64,000 nucleotides of DNA, taken from assembly GCA_948099385.1 (NCBI GenBank), contig CANUEZ040000062.1, positions 5,573,501 through 5,637,500 of the forward strand, in the 5' to 3' direction. The notes beneath the pieces were generated by a model. It was not told the origin of the DNA, did no database searches, and was given only the letters and a program-made list of their open reading frames with translations. The translations under genes and the position numbers were made by a program. Below are positions 26,110-37,291 of the stretch, in pieces. The stretch comes from Fasciola hepatica (lineage: Eukaryota > Platyhelminthes > Trematoda > Plagiorchiida > Fasciolidae). The stretch's first letter is position 1, and each line of letters starts with the position of its first letter.

Positions 26110-26899
26110 TCCATAATAATGTGTTGTTTTAGAATATGGGGAAAACGCATACGAAGTGAGAGTACACTTCAGCTAGTAGTACTAATTCGTCGGGTTGGAA
26201 TGGAAAATTCTGCTTGAATACGTCAAGGTAAATAAGCCTGTTTCTGGCGCGGCTCCACCTTATTTGACCAAATACAAAAGCCCTTATGTTTTAGGTTTAG
26301 AATTTCAGGCGAGGCATGATCTAACATGAAGCATTCCAATGAGGAACAGGGGAATGTATTTTTACTCGTATCTGTATATTGCATGGAAGACATATGCAAG
26401 CAGTTTGCCGATATTTCATTCAGTATACACACATACAAAAAAAACAGGATTATCCTGTTTGTCACAAGTGGGAAATTACTCAAGTAAATATATAAAAGGC
26501 AAGTTTAACTGGAGTATGTGTCAATAAGTGAGAGAGTAAATGATGAATAGGATAGTTTTAAAGATTTGTAATTAACTGACCTTTCATCTCTTCCCCATTG
26601 GTCATACCCAAGCCAGGTAAGGTATGAGGGAGTTTGTGTACAGATTTATTCTAGAGGAAAGGTGCCGGAATGATGAACGGGTGGACGAATGAAAACCAAA
26701 AAAGGACAAGTCTTTGTGTACGGGATGAGTAGGGTAGTGGAATATCTTGGAAGATTCAGTATGGATAGATGAAACGGGGCTTATAAGTACCGAACCGTGG
26801 TGTAGAAAATCAAGCTCCTATTTCAGAAGACCGGGAAGAGTTTCAGGGAGAAAGTGAAGCGGGATGGGAGGACAGGACATTACCACATGAATTTAGAAA

Positions 26900-27500
26900 T
26901 GACTGACTGCGTTGTCTGAAACTATCTGAGTTTTTGTATTTGAGTTGATGAATGTCGCGGTTTTCCAATGCAGTTTTCAATGTGAGTTGTCCGTTGTAGA
27001 TTATTACCAAAGTTAGCTCCCAAATACTTGATAGAACTCAGTCTAAATATGTATTTGGAATTACCGGAAACAGAATATGTTGTGAAGGGGGGTGGAGACT
27101 GTGAGAAACACATTCAAGACACTTGGATTGATACCGTTTCAAATCAGATTGAATGAAACATGTTTTATTTCATCTCAGTTTTCACTGAAATTCCTAAAGT
27201 CTGAGGGATTGTTAATGGCTCGATAAAGAACGAATTTGTCAGTATATCTGAATTTCTCAGACGTGGAGGATGCTAGTAGATCACTATTATGAATAAATTA
27301 TAAGAAATCGGATAGCAATACCGTGGCGTACCCCAGAATTGGGACCGATGTTCGTCTTCTGTACTCTGTTGTGAAAATAGGGAATTGGGCATGCTTTTGT
27401 GGATGCCAGTTGGAAGTTTCAAGCTTTTGAAGAGGAAGGAGAGACCGGGATATTGAATCAAATGCTACGTAGTAGCCAAGAAGTACACAGTAGACGGGTT
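26900..27500 (-). mobile_element. decayed LINE RT fragment (second family), minus-strand copy
   Basis: On the minus strand I read YYVAFDSISRSLLLQKLETS (RT motif A, near 27450-27390) and later KFRYTDKFVLYRAINNPSDF, where the YADD box has become YTDK. Then comes SIKYLGANFGNNLQRTTHIE (27035-26975), the usual KYLG block after the palm. This is a jockey/CR1-like arrangement; the clade is not certain. Several stops. The same sequence occurs inverted at the right end of the window. Confidence 0.7.
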
Positions 27501-30500
27501 GAACTTATCAGTCTTAGTATTCCGTAATGAAGTGGATTAAGGAAACCGTAACATCGAAAATGGATTTCTCGGTTCTGTAAACAAGCTAACCGAGGTCGGG
27601 ATAGACAAACCAGTTTCGTTCAAGTTTTGTCATTATAGGTTATTTTATTGGTCAGAATGATATGTGATCTGTGGTTGGAGGAAAATGTAAGTGTTATTTC
27701 TTGACTCGTTTATGAGGTAATGACAGAGGTCTTAAGGTCTTTTAGTTAGTTTCATTGTTAAGCAGTTCGTCCCCTTCTGAACAATCAAGTCCTTGTGATC
27801 GTGTTAACACCAATAGTGTACTACCTATCTTCGTGAAAACTGAGTTTCGACCAGGAGCATAGTGGGCCGACAGTCGGTTGAAGAAGTAACGAACCCAGCA
27901 CTCCTGAGTAGTGAAAAATTCGTTTCTTCTAGAAACTGTAATTAATTCTCTAATTAGGTATCTTTACACAGAAATTATTTTCAAGGTTTTCCTCGGCCAC
28001 TTCGTTTTAGACATTACACTCAGTAAATCTGTCTGCCCACGGGCAAATTATTTTAACTTAGGAAGACTGGAATTTCGTGTGTATTGTGTACACGCGTTGA
28101 TCCATCTATACCAATAACCCAGCACAGAGCAAAGGGACTTAACGCTTCAAAGCATGCGGGGTCGACACTACTCGCCGATCCCTTCGAAGTCTTCCACCGG
28201 GACCGTGACAGAAAGACACCGGAGCGAACCCGTGATATTCATTTTCTTTTGCACTAATCACTTCCTTTTTGTTATATAGTCACAATACAGTATTTCAGAA
28301 AGGATAGGCCAGATTTTCATCCGATTATTGAGCGGCTCTTGATTCGCGGCCAAATAGAGGTTGCTGTTTGAGGAAAATGGCGGGCGGCGGCAAGATTTTA
28401 ACCCGGATCCAGAAGAACCTGAAATCCACCATAATGACTGTTCGACCACCGTCCATTGGAAGCCGGTAACCAATGTGATGTGTGTATTTGCTATATCGAT
28501 GAGACCCATGTTGTCTGATGCACTCTTATATTACAGATGATCTGGCTGTCAGTAGCCCGGTCCGTGTACTTTTTGAAGGAAACCTTCGTTCACCTTAAGA
28601 ATGCACGAACAAACTACTGACCTGCTTACTAGCAGGAATTCTGCAGACTGAAAACTTTTTAACAAAAAGTTTTTCTCACACTTTTCGTTCCGTTGGAATT
28701 TAGGTGAAACCTGATTAATCTTGTACGCAGTCTTAGGATTGCCACAGGTCAACCACAATTCTATCCTGTAAATGGAACTTATGGAATAATTATTTTGCAT
28801 GCCAACCAACTGAAAAGACATCTTACATACTACTGCTCATTGTTCAGAAACTCCACCCATCTTGTATCTTTAATACGTACTTAATTCGTCCTGGGATTAT
28901 CAGTCTGTGTGAATCGGTTGGGTGCGTAGTGTTACACATCTGCAAAGTTCAGTTACTGCTCCAGTTGCTCGTTTGTGATTCCCTAAATAACAGTGGAACG
29001 AATAGGCGCCTGCCCAAGAAAACTTGGTTAAATGTGGAGACGAAAAAGGCTATTTCCAGCTGGGATTTCAATGAATCCCGAGTATGCGCTTCCATATTTG
29101 GAAGGATTACCCAAAAATTGATTTCCGTAGATGTATTCGCATGCGGAACGGGTTTTGTGACTGTTGATCAGTGGGATTTGGGTCCACTGTGTTTTGGTTT
29201 CGTATCTTGGGTTAGTTAAATTTTTGCCACTCAAAAGACTGTGTGTCATCCGGTTCAATTTGTCAAATAAAAGGACTCGCAGGAGAGTACCACCTTCCTC
29301 GGAGTTCCCTTGGCCATCTTCTGCTTGCTGGTTCCAGAATTTGAGCGCAATCCAGTACGAAACTACGTGTATTTTCTGATCCTTGTGGATAGATATTTAG
29401 GAAATTAGGTCGTCCCCTTGTAGCCAGTTGGCATTTGTGTTCCAGCCTTCTTTCCATGAAAGACATAAATCTCTCAATGGATCGCCGGAATATTTGTGCG
29501 GTGATCATGCTTCTCAAAATCCCGTAAGCACAGTTCCTTTCTCTTCCCGTTTTCACCCCCAAACACAACAAACACTAACAATCGCTCTTCGTAAATAACT
29601 AAAGCAAAACGTTGAAAATAATATCATTTTTTTCGTTTCACCATCATTTTCTACATTTCAGTGGGAATTTTTGATGTCCAACTAACAATCATTCAAGTAG
29701 TTGGCATTGCAGTGATTGCCGATAGTTTTATCGAATTGCTCTCTGTTTCACTGTGCTCATGTTTACGGATTGATTAGTCATCACGTACACATGGCAATCG
29801 TTTCTCTTCTGTTTGATCATACAAGATTCTGAAGATCACGAGCGTGAGACTGGATACGTGACTTTCTAATCCCTTCTTAATTCCATCCTTGCATGAGTAT
29901 GGGTGGAGTCTGTCTCGGTTATATACTGTATGACCATTTACATGAAATAGCACTACTCTCATGGTCTTTCAAATCTGAAAAACACATAGTCAAATAGAAA
30001 AATAATTAATTTTCCATTGTTAACTTCCCGATGAACTTTATGAACATTGAGTGTGTGTGTGTGTGTGCCAGTTACCGCCAACCCCTGTTGAAGTAGATGG
30101 GAACCGTTCGTGCCTACTGAGTGCAAGCGCAGAGTTACAAAGGAACACCGAAACTCGTACATGCATACCCGCATGCACATACACACGTCCACAAGGATTC
30201 ATGTTGACAGATCTTAGAGCCATGGTTCTATCAAAACCAGTGTCATTGTGCTGTAGACGAGCACCAGATCTAAGACAAAACCCCCATGAACGGTGCGGAG
30301 CACCATGCAGAGTAGGTCGGGCCAAGCCGAACTCGTGGCATTCGCGCGCACACTGCTGCAAGCAATCAGCGTGCCCACACAGAGGCATGCACACAAAACA
30401 CTTAAAAACAAAGAAAAACATTTACATGGTTGTTCAATCTCCCTCGATAATGGGCTATCCAACCTGCTTTGGTGAAATCGATTTTTGCTTCGTAGGCTTT

Positions 30501-31919
30501 CGGGTTCGGATATTGAGCTGTTGAATAAAGAGCTCCCGCGAAACCGAACAGGCATCGTCCTCGTGCATAAATCGGTGGTCGAATTTAGAATTTGCTCTTT
30601 CGCAAATATCATTAACAGAGCTGGTCAGATCTTCATATGCCGTTGATGAGTCTATAAAAAATCTTAGGTAAAAAATTACCTACATTAGTTCCCCGAAACT
30701 CAAAAATAAAACGCCTTGAGTTAGGAGCATTGTAGCATTATTCACGATTAACAAAATGCTCCTAAACTGTTGAATATACCGTAGTCCATACTAATAACAA
30801 CTGAAACGAAATGAAATGGATCGAAAAGCACCAGTCAGGAATGTGATTTGTCCGAACAAATCGATGAACTAGATAAAACCGTTTTTCGACTTATTTGCCC
30901 ATCAGATAGGACTTTTCCATCTTTCTTTATCTGCTTGTGTTTGAACTTGAGCACATTGCTAAAAGGCATCCGCCAACCGAAAGTGGTTCACAACTATTGA
31001 CTCACATTAGAAAACCAGGTTTGGTATTGGGACTGCTCATGAATCGGTCTTCTCGGAACCTACCTGTTGAAGGTTCACAATCGGGAAGTGTGTTAAAACT
31101 CATTCCCGCAGTGTAAGACGCGCCGTCTGCTGGAAATATGATATGCCGTTTCTAAATGCAAAAACATACGAACTGTTTCGGTCTGCCGTATGCAGGTCGT
31201 GCCACTTGTATAGGGAAGAGTCACCATTCAATTCCGTACCGTCACTATCGAAAAGATACACTTTTAATAATGAAGTACAACAGGAAGGGTATTGATCATC
31301 GTTGTTATGGAAAACCCTTGTTTTACAAAACGGATTAACTGTTTATTTTACGATCTCATGAGAGTTCCAAAGAGGATGATCCTACGTGACATTAAACTGC
31401 ATTGGCGTCATTACTAGCCTCCGTTGACGCTTTTCAAGCCCATGTTTGACAACCGGGCAGGAGTGCTATCGTTGGTTCGAGATGCTAACAGAAATGAAGC
31501 TAAGCAACATGATTCAAGAAATCCAGCAGCTCTAGTAAGCCGACAGGTGAAATGAACACAAAAACAAATCACCAGAAGCATGTTGTGAAATTAGCAAAAT
31601 AACATTCTCACTTTTCATCCATCTATTCATTTAATCTCTTAAGATTTTTTATTCATTCATTTGTGATCGTGGTCCCACATCTCCCTCCATGTTAGATAAA
31701 AATGTTCTCTTCGTCAGTGGAGAATAACAGCTGAGAGGTACACCAAGGGTAGAACTAATAACGGACGTATTTTTATGAAGCCAACTTAGTGATTTTTTGA
31801 GCAGAGTTTTATCCAATCAACGTGACACACAGCCTGTTGAAGTTCACATTATTGCTGCTCTTCACTACACATTATACATCCTAGTCTTTTCTTGATCATC
31901 TGCTTGTTATTTTTCTTAG

Positions 31920-32249
31920 ATGAGCTCGCGACGGTAATCATTCATCTTAAACGACTGATCACCGAACACCTTCAGAGAGACGGTCTGATCACAGTAGCTG
32001 GTAAGAATAATTTCAGCACTGGACACGTTCAACCAGTGAATCACGATGCGGAAAGTTCTGAGTATCTCGTATCATCTACGACGGGAATGGAAGATGGTCA
32101 ACAGACTGCATCCTACACTAATCCGTACGCTGTACCACGAGGAACCCGACAAACGGATGTTGGTCTTACTGACCCATCGTATGCCGGCCCTTCTGGATCA
32201 CATTTCTCGTTGCTTGAGCAAGCCACATACATTTACACAACAATTCATG
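31920..32249 (+). CDS. CREBRF: CREBRF/REPTOR-like, zipper helix exon with lineage-specific linker
   Basis: After the acceptor ttttcttag the exon joins in phase (A plus AT gives Asn) and reads NELATVIIHLKRLITEHLQ, the counterpart of the family's post-basic helix (LLFVINSIKQEI in memory). It then runs through about 80 hydrophilic residues rich in S, T, G, P and Y before LLEQATYIYTTIH, which aligns with the short helix preceding the conserved C-terminus. The donor gtatgc at 32250 leaves phase 1. An earlier in-phase donor (gtaaga at 32001) would give a shorter product. I prefer the longer exon because LLEQATYIYTTIH restores a helix present in the family. Alternative use of the two donors is possible and both keep the frame. 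Confidence 0.85.
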
Positions 32250-33753
32250 GTATGCACTTCATGAATGACCATCCGTCCCTTGGGAAATTTATTACGTCTC
32301 TTCTTCTTTTGACCTCGAATCAGTTGTAGTTTTTTGAGTTAATTCGGCAGTGTAATAAATTCATCCAGTAACCCAATGCACAGGATATAACAAGATTCGT
32401 GGATTGTGGTGCATATTCTATACATGCTCCTTTTTATTTACTCATTAGCGCTCAGGGGAAGATTTTATAATAAAAAAACCACAGATTTTCTGAGATATCC
32501 TTTTCAAGATGCGGTTAGTTAAATAACTGGACGGATACATAAAATCAGCTCAGGAGCATTTGGAAATGTTTTATACACCCTCGGATACGTTCATTATTTA
32601 TGAATTTCCTATTCAAAACGCCTCACAAACAGTCTTCTATTCTAATAGAGAAAAATTTAATAACGCGATAAGTGATGTTCTACTCACCAATTATGACAGT
32701 TTGTAAAGATGAAATATAGAGTGGAGTCAGATTATAGGTCGAGAGAAAACAGATAACAAGAGGTTCAATCATTTGTATAGGACAGGAGAAAAAACAATTA
32801 AGGACTGCCTTTTGTTACATGGCTTCACGTGGATGGGGTTAACTTTGATGTTCGATTTATGCGAATTTCGCACTTAAGTACTAACTCGATTAGCAGTAAC
32901 CACTACTTTCTTCAAAAATAAGCAAACTTAGCACAGGGTGCTCGGACGGCAAATGCATCGTTCCTAATGGGTTCATTCCCTCAACTAACCACGGCGGAGT
33001 GTCAATAAGTTTATGTGTTGTCAATTTCAACAATCGAAATGACGAAGTTCAATGAGCATACAATATTGTTTCTATCGGGTATCATGGACTCCGGAAGTGT
33101 CACTGAAACCGTCAGAGAAACTGCCGGTGATCAAGGTTACAGAGACCAAACAGTTATCATGCTGATCTTCAGGCCTCGAACATTACCAACGACGGCCATT
33201 TCCTCATCTAGTATCCCCTAAATGGCCACTGTGGTCTTCCTGAAGTATGATACGATTATTGTATAACAGAAAAAGAAGTGTAAAATTACAGAAGATAAAA
33301 GGATCTACAAAGCTAGTGTTAGTGGTCTTATGGATCGGAAACGTGGTACCTGAAACATCACTGTAATTCCACTGCACATTGCAAACCAGCGACTCAGTTT
33401 CCATACGGAACGGCTTATTAGTTGGGTTTGTATTTTAGATGAATGTTATCTTTAGTTTACATTACAAAATCACAGGAATTTTTCTAACAAACTTAATAGG
33501 ATTTAGAATGATTTTAGTTTCTCACAGTGGGCTATTCATGCCAAAGCATTGCAGTGGTCAGTTGCGTTGCTTGAGATGTGGGAATCATAAGGCATGTAAA
33601 TGGGACTGCCGCGTCCACAACTTGTTTCATTTTGACCAGTCGGCAGTCGGTGTACGGTTAGTTTATGCTACACAGGTACTCTTCTCAATGTAGATGTATG
33701 TCCGGATGAATTTTAAGTGTGCTACATCGGCTTATCTTTTCGAATAACTTCAG
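32250..33753 (+). other. intron of the CREBRF-like gene
   Basis: A 1,504-bp GT-AG intron (gtatgc...cttcag). I see no gene or clear transposon remnant in it. Confidence 0.75.
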
Positions 33754-34190
33754 TCACTCATGCCGCTGGTCGGACGGATGCACTTGTGGAAGAAGTGCTG
33801 CGCATGTCACGAGACGGTCTAAACGCTCATCCATTGGTGAAGAAAATGGCACTGGATGGTCTAGGTTATATCAGTCTAGCAGATAACCACAGAAGCGTGG
33901 ATGACATAACAATTATGACAAGCCCTGACACTCCAATGAACCCGAATATTCATACGACACCCAGACCTGGTTATCTAAGCGCCACCGGTTCCGAACGCAA
34001 CCAGACTTCTTCAGTCACCCCAAGAACACCGCATGCTGTATACCAGCCTATAGTCCCGTGCACACAACCAACGTCTAGCGGTGCATTCGTAAATCGTTGC
34101 ATGGATGTTCACCCACCCCCAACATTTGTGGTCCCTTATCCGTATACGGACAAACACTCAGTCACTTCTGATATTGCCCACTACTCGTAG
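33754..34190 (+). CDS. CREBRF: CREBRF/REPTOR-like, C-terminal exon
   Basis: The acceptor ataacttcag is followed by TC, which completes G|TC (Val) from the previous exon. The first residues, VTHAAGRTDALVEEVLRM, match the C-terminal conserved segment of the family (VAGQTSEFVNQVLEK in memory). About 115 further residues, rich in T, P, S and N, have no recognised domain and run to TAG at 34188-34190. Vertebrate members end soon after the conserved helix, so this tail is long. The four exons together give about 521 codons plus the stop. The TAG may be bypassed if the weak donor gtagta at 34187 is used to reach the candidate exon at 34491. Confidence 0.9.
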
Positions 34191-34490
34191 TATGCTTTGG
34201 ATTTCACGTCCCACTGACAAACCGAATCAATTTTTCCTCTATACACTTCGCTAACTCTATTCTCATTCTTCTCGGTTGGTTCTGCAAAGCCGAACTTTTA
34301 ACTTTGTAATTTCCCAAGTTTCATTCGGCACTTCTTCTGACGCATCTGTAAAACGAAGCATTCATTTTCTCGCAATCTGTGCTATCGATCTACTCCCCAT
34401 GATCGCTGTGTGTGCGATGGGGCGTGCGCGGGTTTGCGCGCGCGAGCTAATTATTCCATGAGGACTGGCGCAATATTCTGTTGCCTGTAG

Positions 34491-34611
34491 GATTTCCGAG
34501 GTAGCCTCAAGTAACTCACACGTCAAGCCCAACTCGAATAACTCAACAACTGTGGCTATGCAATTGTTTAGCACCGTGAGGAATGTGCCGTCGGTGCACC
34601 AACGATCTCGG
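34491..34611 (+). CDS. candidate alternative C-terminal exon of the CREBRF-like gene
   Basis: Acceptor ttctgttgcctgtag and perfect donor gtaagt bound a 121-nt block. In one frame it is open for 40 codons: ISEVASSNSHVKPNSNNSTT, then VAMQLFSTVRNVPSVHQRSR. If the preceding exon is cut before its stop codon at gtagta (34187), the frame continues (TC plus G gives Ser). The composition resembles the disordered tail encoded just upstream. The exon ends in phase 0 and its successor is not established; one possible acceptor is attctaacag near 35672, followed by a short reading frame. It could instead be a chance open block in the 3' UTR. Transcript data would decide. Confidence 0.35.
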
Positions 34612-34918
34612 GTAAGTAACCATTGCAGTCTGAGTGATTTATTTAATTGTGAAAATCCCCAAACAGTTTTGACCAGCAATCTTTAGTCTAATATCTCAGA
34701 CCACTGTAATGTCTCCTCTACGTGCAGTATGGGGGTATCATATCGTGTGTTTCTAAACGATTAAACTGAAGGTGATAATTGCTTTCACATAGGAGACAAA
34801 GGTGACCAGTTTGGCCCTCTTGTGAAGTGACCAGAACACTATAGGCGTTGTTAAAATTCGAATGAAAAATGTTACTTCTTTATGAGCTTTACGTTCATGA
34901 CTTTTTCATACAATGCTA

Positions 34919-34924
34919 AATAAA
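34919..34924 (+). terminator. candidate polyadenylation signal of the CREBRF-like gene
   Basis: AATAAA lies about 730 bases after the TAG at 34190 on the same strand, a plausible 3' UTR length. I did not locate a cleavage site or GU-rich element. Confidence 0.35.
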
Positions 34925-36260
34925 GGTTAGAAATATAAAATTCTCGATAATTGAATACTGTTCACGTTAGCTCTGTAATCTTCGGTGTAAAGTTGAATTT
35001 GCGTAACTGTGGTTATCATGATTAGCTTGACTGATGCTTGATAGACGAAATTTAATGAACAGTCGAATATGAATAACTAGTAAAGTCATGAAAGTAGAAT
35101 TCATCGTATGTGGCTGTCGCCACAGTGGCATAAAAACTGATCCCACCGGGAGCTGTTTCATTTGTGGAGTTGTCAGTAATATTTCTGCTTAGCAGAAAGA
35201 ACCAAAAACCAAATAAACACATTTGGAAAAAGCTGTATCATCTAACTGCTTATTAGTGATTCTGTGGTCGATGGTAAGCTCACGAGAAGAAGGCTGTTGC
35301 CTTTTTTGGAATATATGACCTTGAGATCAAGATCACGAGTGATGAATGTCCTAGATATTTCCGCGGTGATGGGGAAGTGCTCATTCATAACAGGAAATTT
35401 TCGCAACACTAGTAAATAAGAAAGTGATAAATTCATGATAACGCATTTAGTGCGTATTTCTGCGTAAGATTTTGTTCAGAACATTCTCGTTAAAAATAAG
35501 CGTTTTTTCCAATTATTTGTGTAAAAAATGGTGTTGCAACTGTACGCCATGGTCCAAAAAAGCATCGCAGTCGACTTTGATAATGGTGTTTTATGCATTT
35601 TTGACGGGGAAAGGGAACGGCCAAAGCGTATTAACATATCCAGAGAGAGAATATTTCTGTGTAAATTCTAACAGGCCGCCACGAAGAAAGATGAAGCAAA
35701 GTGAACAGCTTAAACTTTTGACCGACCAAAAGTTACTGTTTTACGCTCGACAAGAGTGGCAAATTGTTGCGACTGCGAAGAAATTCGGCGTTCATTGTGA
35801 TTTGTTTTGACTTTCGACTTACTTTCCACGATTTATAATGGGGCTAGAGGGTTCACAAGAGCGTTATCACGATACGAAATTCGAAAAGGAACTTGTGTCT
35901 GGTTAAAGTTGCGCGCACTGTATGGATAACCAATCAATATTCCTCTCATGAATGGACATGAGCCTGCTTTGTCTTCATCTTCAAACACACTTCAGCGCGA
36001 GCGGTGTGGATAGATTGAGTTTGCTGTGTACTGATTGGACTTACTGTTTTGCGCGTGATAGCACGTGTACTTTAGCTTTTTTACTTGCTTATTTGCTGAT
36101 TTGGGTGCGGTTTATTTGCTGGCTGTAGTCTAGTTGCATTTACTTTTCTAAAAATAAATGGAATGCAATAACTATGTGCTCTGGTACTACTGATTATGAT
36201 TGGAAGCACCAGACTCAAGTTTCGCTCTTGTTAGAGCTCGCCATTAGTGCATATTCTCCG

Positions 36261-36332
36261 CCACAACCTGGGCTTGAACCCAGGCCTTTTCACCTCGAAG
36301 ACGTACGTGTCACCACTGTGCCATCCGGTTCC
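36261..36332 (-). mobile_element. tRNA-like SINE head
   Basis: The minus strand has GGATGGCACAGTGGTGACAC (A box) and a perfect T arm CCTGGG-TTCAAG-CCCAGG. The acceptor stem does not close convincingly. This is a tRNA-derived SINE or pseudogene. Confidence 0.55.
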
Positions 36333-37277
36333 AGTCCGGACTGATCCGAATCACCGAGTTAAGCTTTTGCCAGTGACTTTTAAGTTGTGCAACTCATTAC
36401 ACTGGTGGGTATGAGGTGGCATATATCATAACCACCCCAGTTAGGGGATTATTATCTACGAAACTGTGAACAATAGAGAATTCAACGGAGTGATACAATA
36501 CATTTTTCTTACCTGTTGGATTCGGAGTTCTTCTAGGAGGACTACTTTACTGTCAAGTATTGTTTCCCATGGAAACCTTAACTTTATTGCTGTGGTAATT
36601 TCCATTTGATTGTTATGTGCCTTAGCAGTAGCAAAACCGCTGAAAGTTTAAAGGTTCGGTTACGACGATTGCCTCGTAGAAGTCTTCATTTTACCATGAT
36701 GGTGGGTGGGTTTTTCAATGTTAGAGAAATAGGTTGATACACTTTCTTCAAAATGACAGGACTTTCTGTCAGATAATAACGCTTTACGTCGAAGACATCT
36801 TAATTAAAAAAATGCACTTTTTTTCGAATTCCGTTAATACCTGTAACGTAGGCACGAACCAAATGTCCATTCAGTGTTACAGCTGTATAGTAATTTTTGA
36901 TGAAATTTACACTCATTCTTTTTGTCCATACACTTCACTAGTATCGATCATCCATCAGTGATTCACACAGTGTGCCCAACAATGTTTACCACACTGGTCA
37001 CACAAACGTGAATGACTAAATTACACGTGGGCTTGCGTATGTTAGTCAACACATCCAATCATCAGGGCTACTCGCCGGTCAGAAAATGACTCCGCGATAA
37101 TAAAATATTATCGGACCTGTTGTTTCATTCATCCGCGTTCTGTGGTTTTACACAAACACATTTATAAAATGACCGGTTCTTTCACTTATTTTTTGGATGA
37201 CACGGTTTTTCGATTATTAGAAAACAACGAACAAAACAAAATACGTCCTATTGCCTTCAGATTGTGTTTTCCCGGCG

Positions 37278-37291
37278 ACGTCACGTGACGT
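37278..37291. promoter_or_regulatory. 14-bp CRE/E-box palindrome
   Basis: ACGTCACGTGACGT is a perfect palindrome combining two TGACGT half-sites (CREB/ATF type) with a central CACGTG E-box, within a locally CpG-richer stretch. It is a plausible bZIP or bHLH binding site. No start site or gene is identified next to it. Confidence 0.35.

Larger units (their letters stand above)
15867..31919 (+). other. 16-kb intron of the CREBRF-like gene
   Basis: A GT-AG intron of 16,053 bp between the basic-region exon and the zipper exon. It contains two tRNA-headed SINE pieces (about 17.3 and 25.5 kb), a decayed minus-strand LINE RT (26.9-27.5 kb), an ATT-type microsatellite (16.5 kb) and a poly-C tract (26.1 kb). 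The 124-codon frame at 16075-16449 and the overlapping frames at 30.0-30.6 kb show no family I recognise. Nothing else in the intron looks like a gene. Confidence 0.8.

Noticed and set aside
34362..34679. 105-codon minus-strand frame
   Set aside because: Mirror of the plus-strand block 34491-34611, which has splice sites in the right orientation; the minus frame has none.
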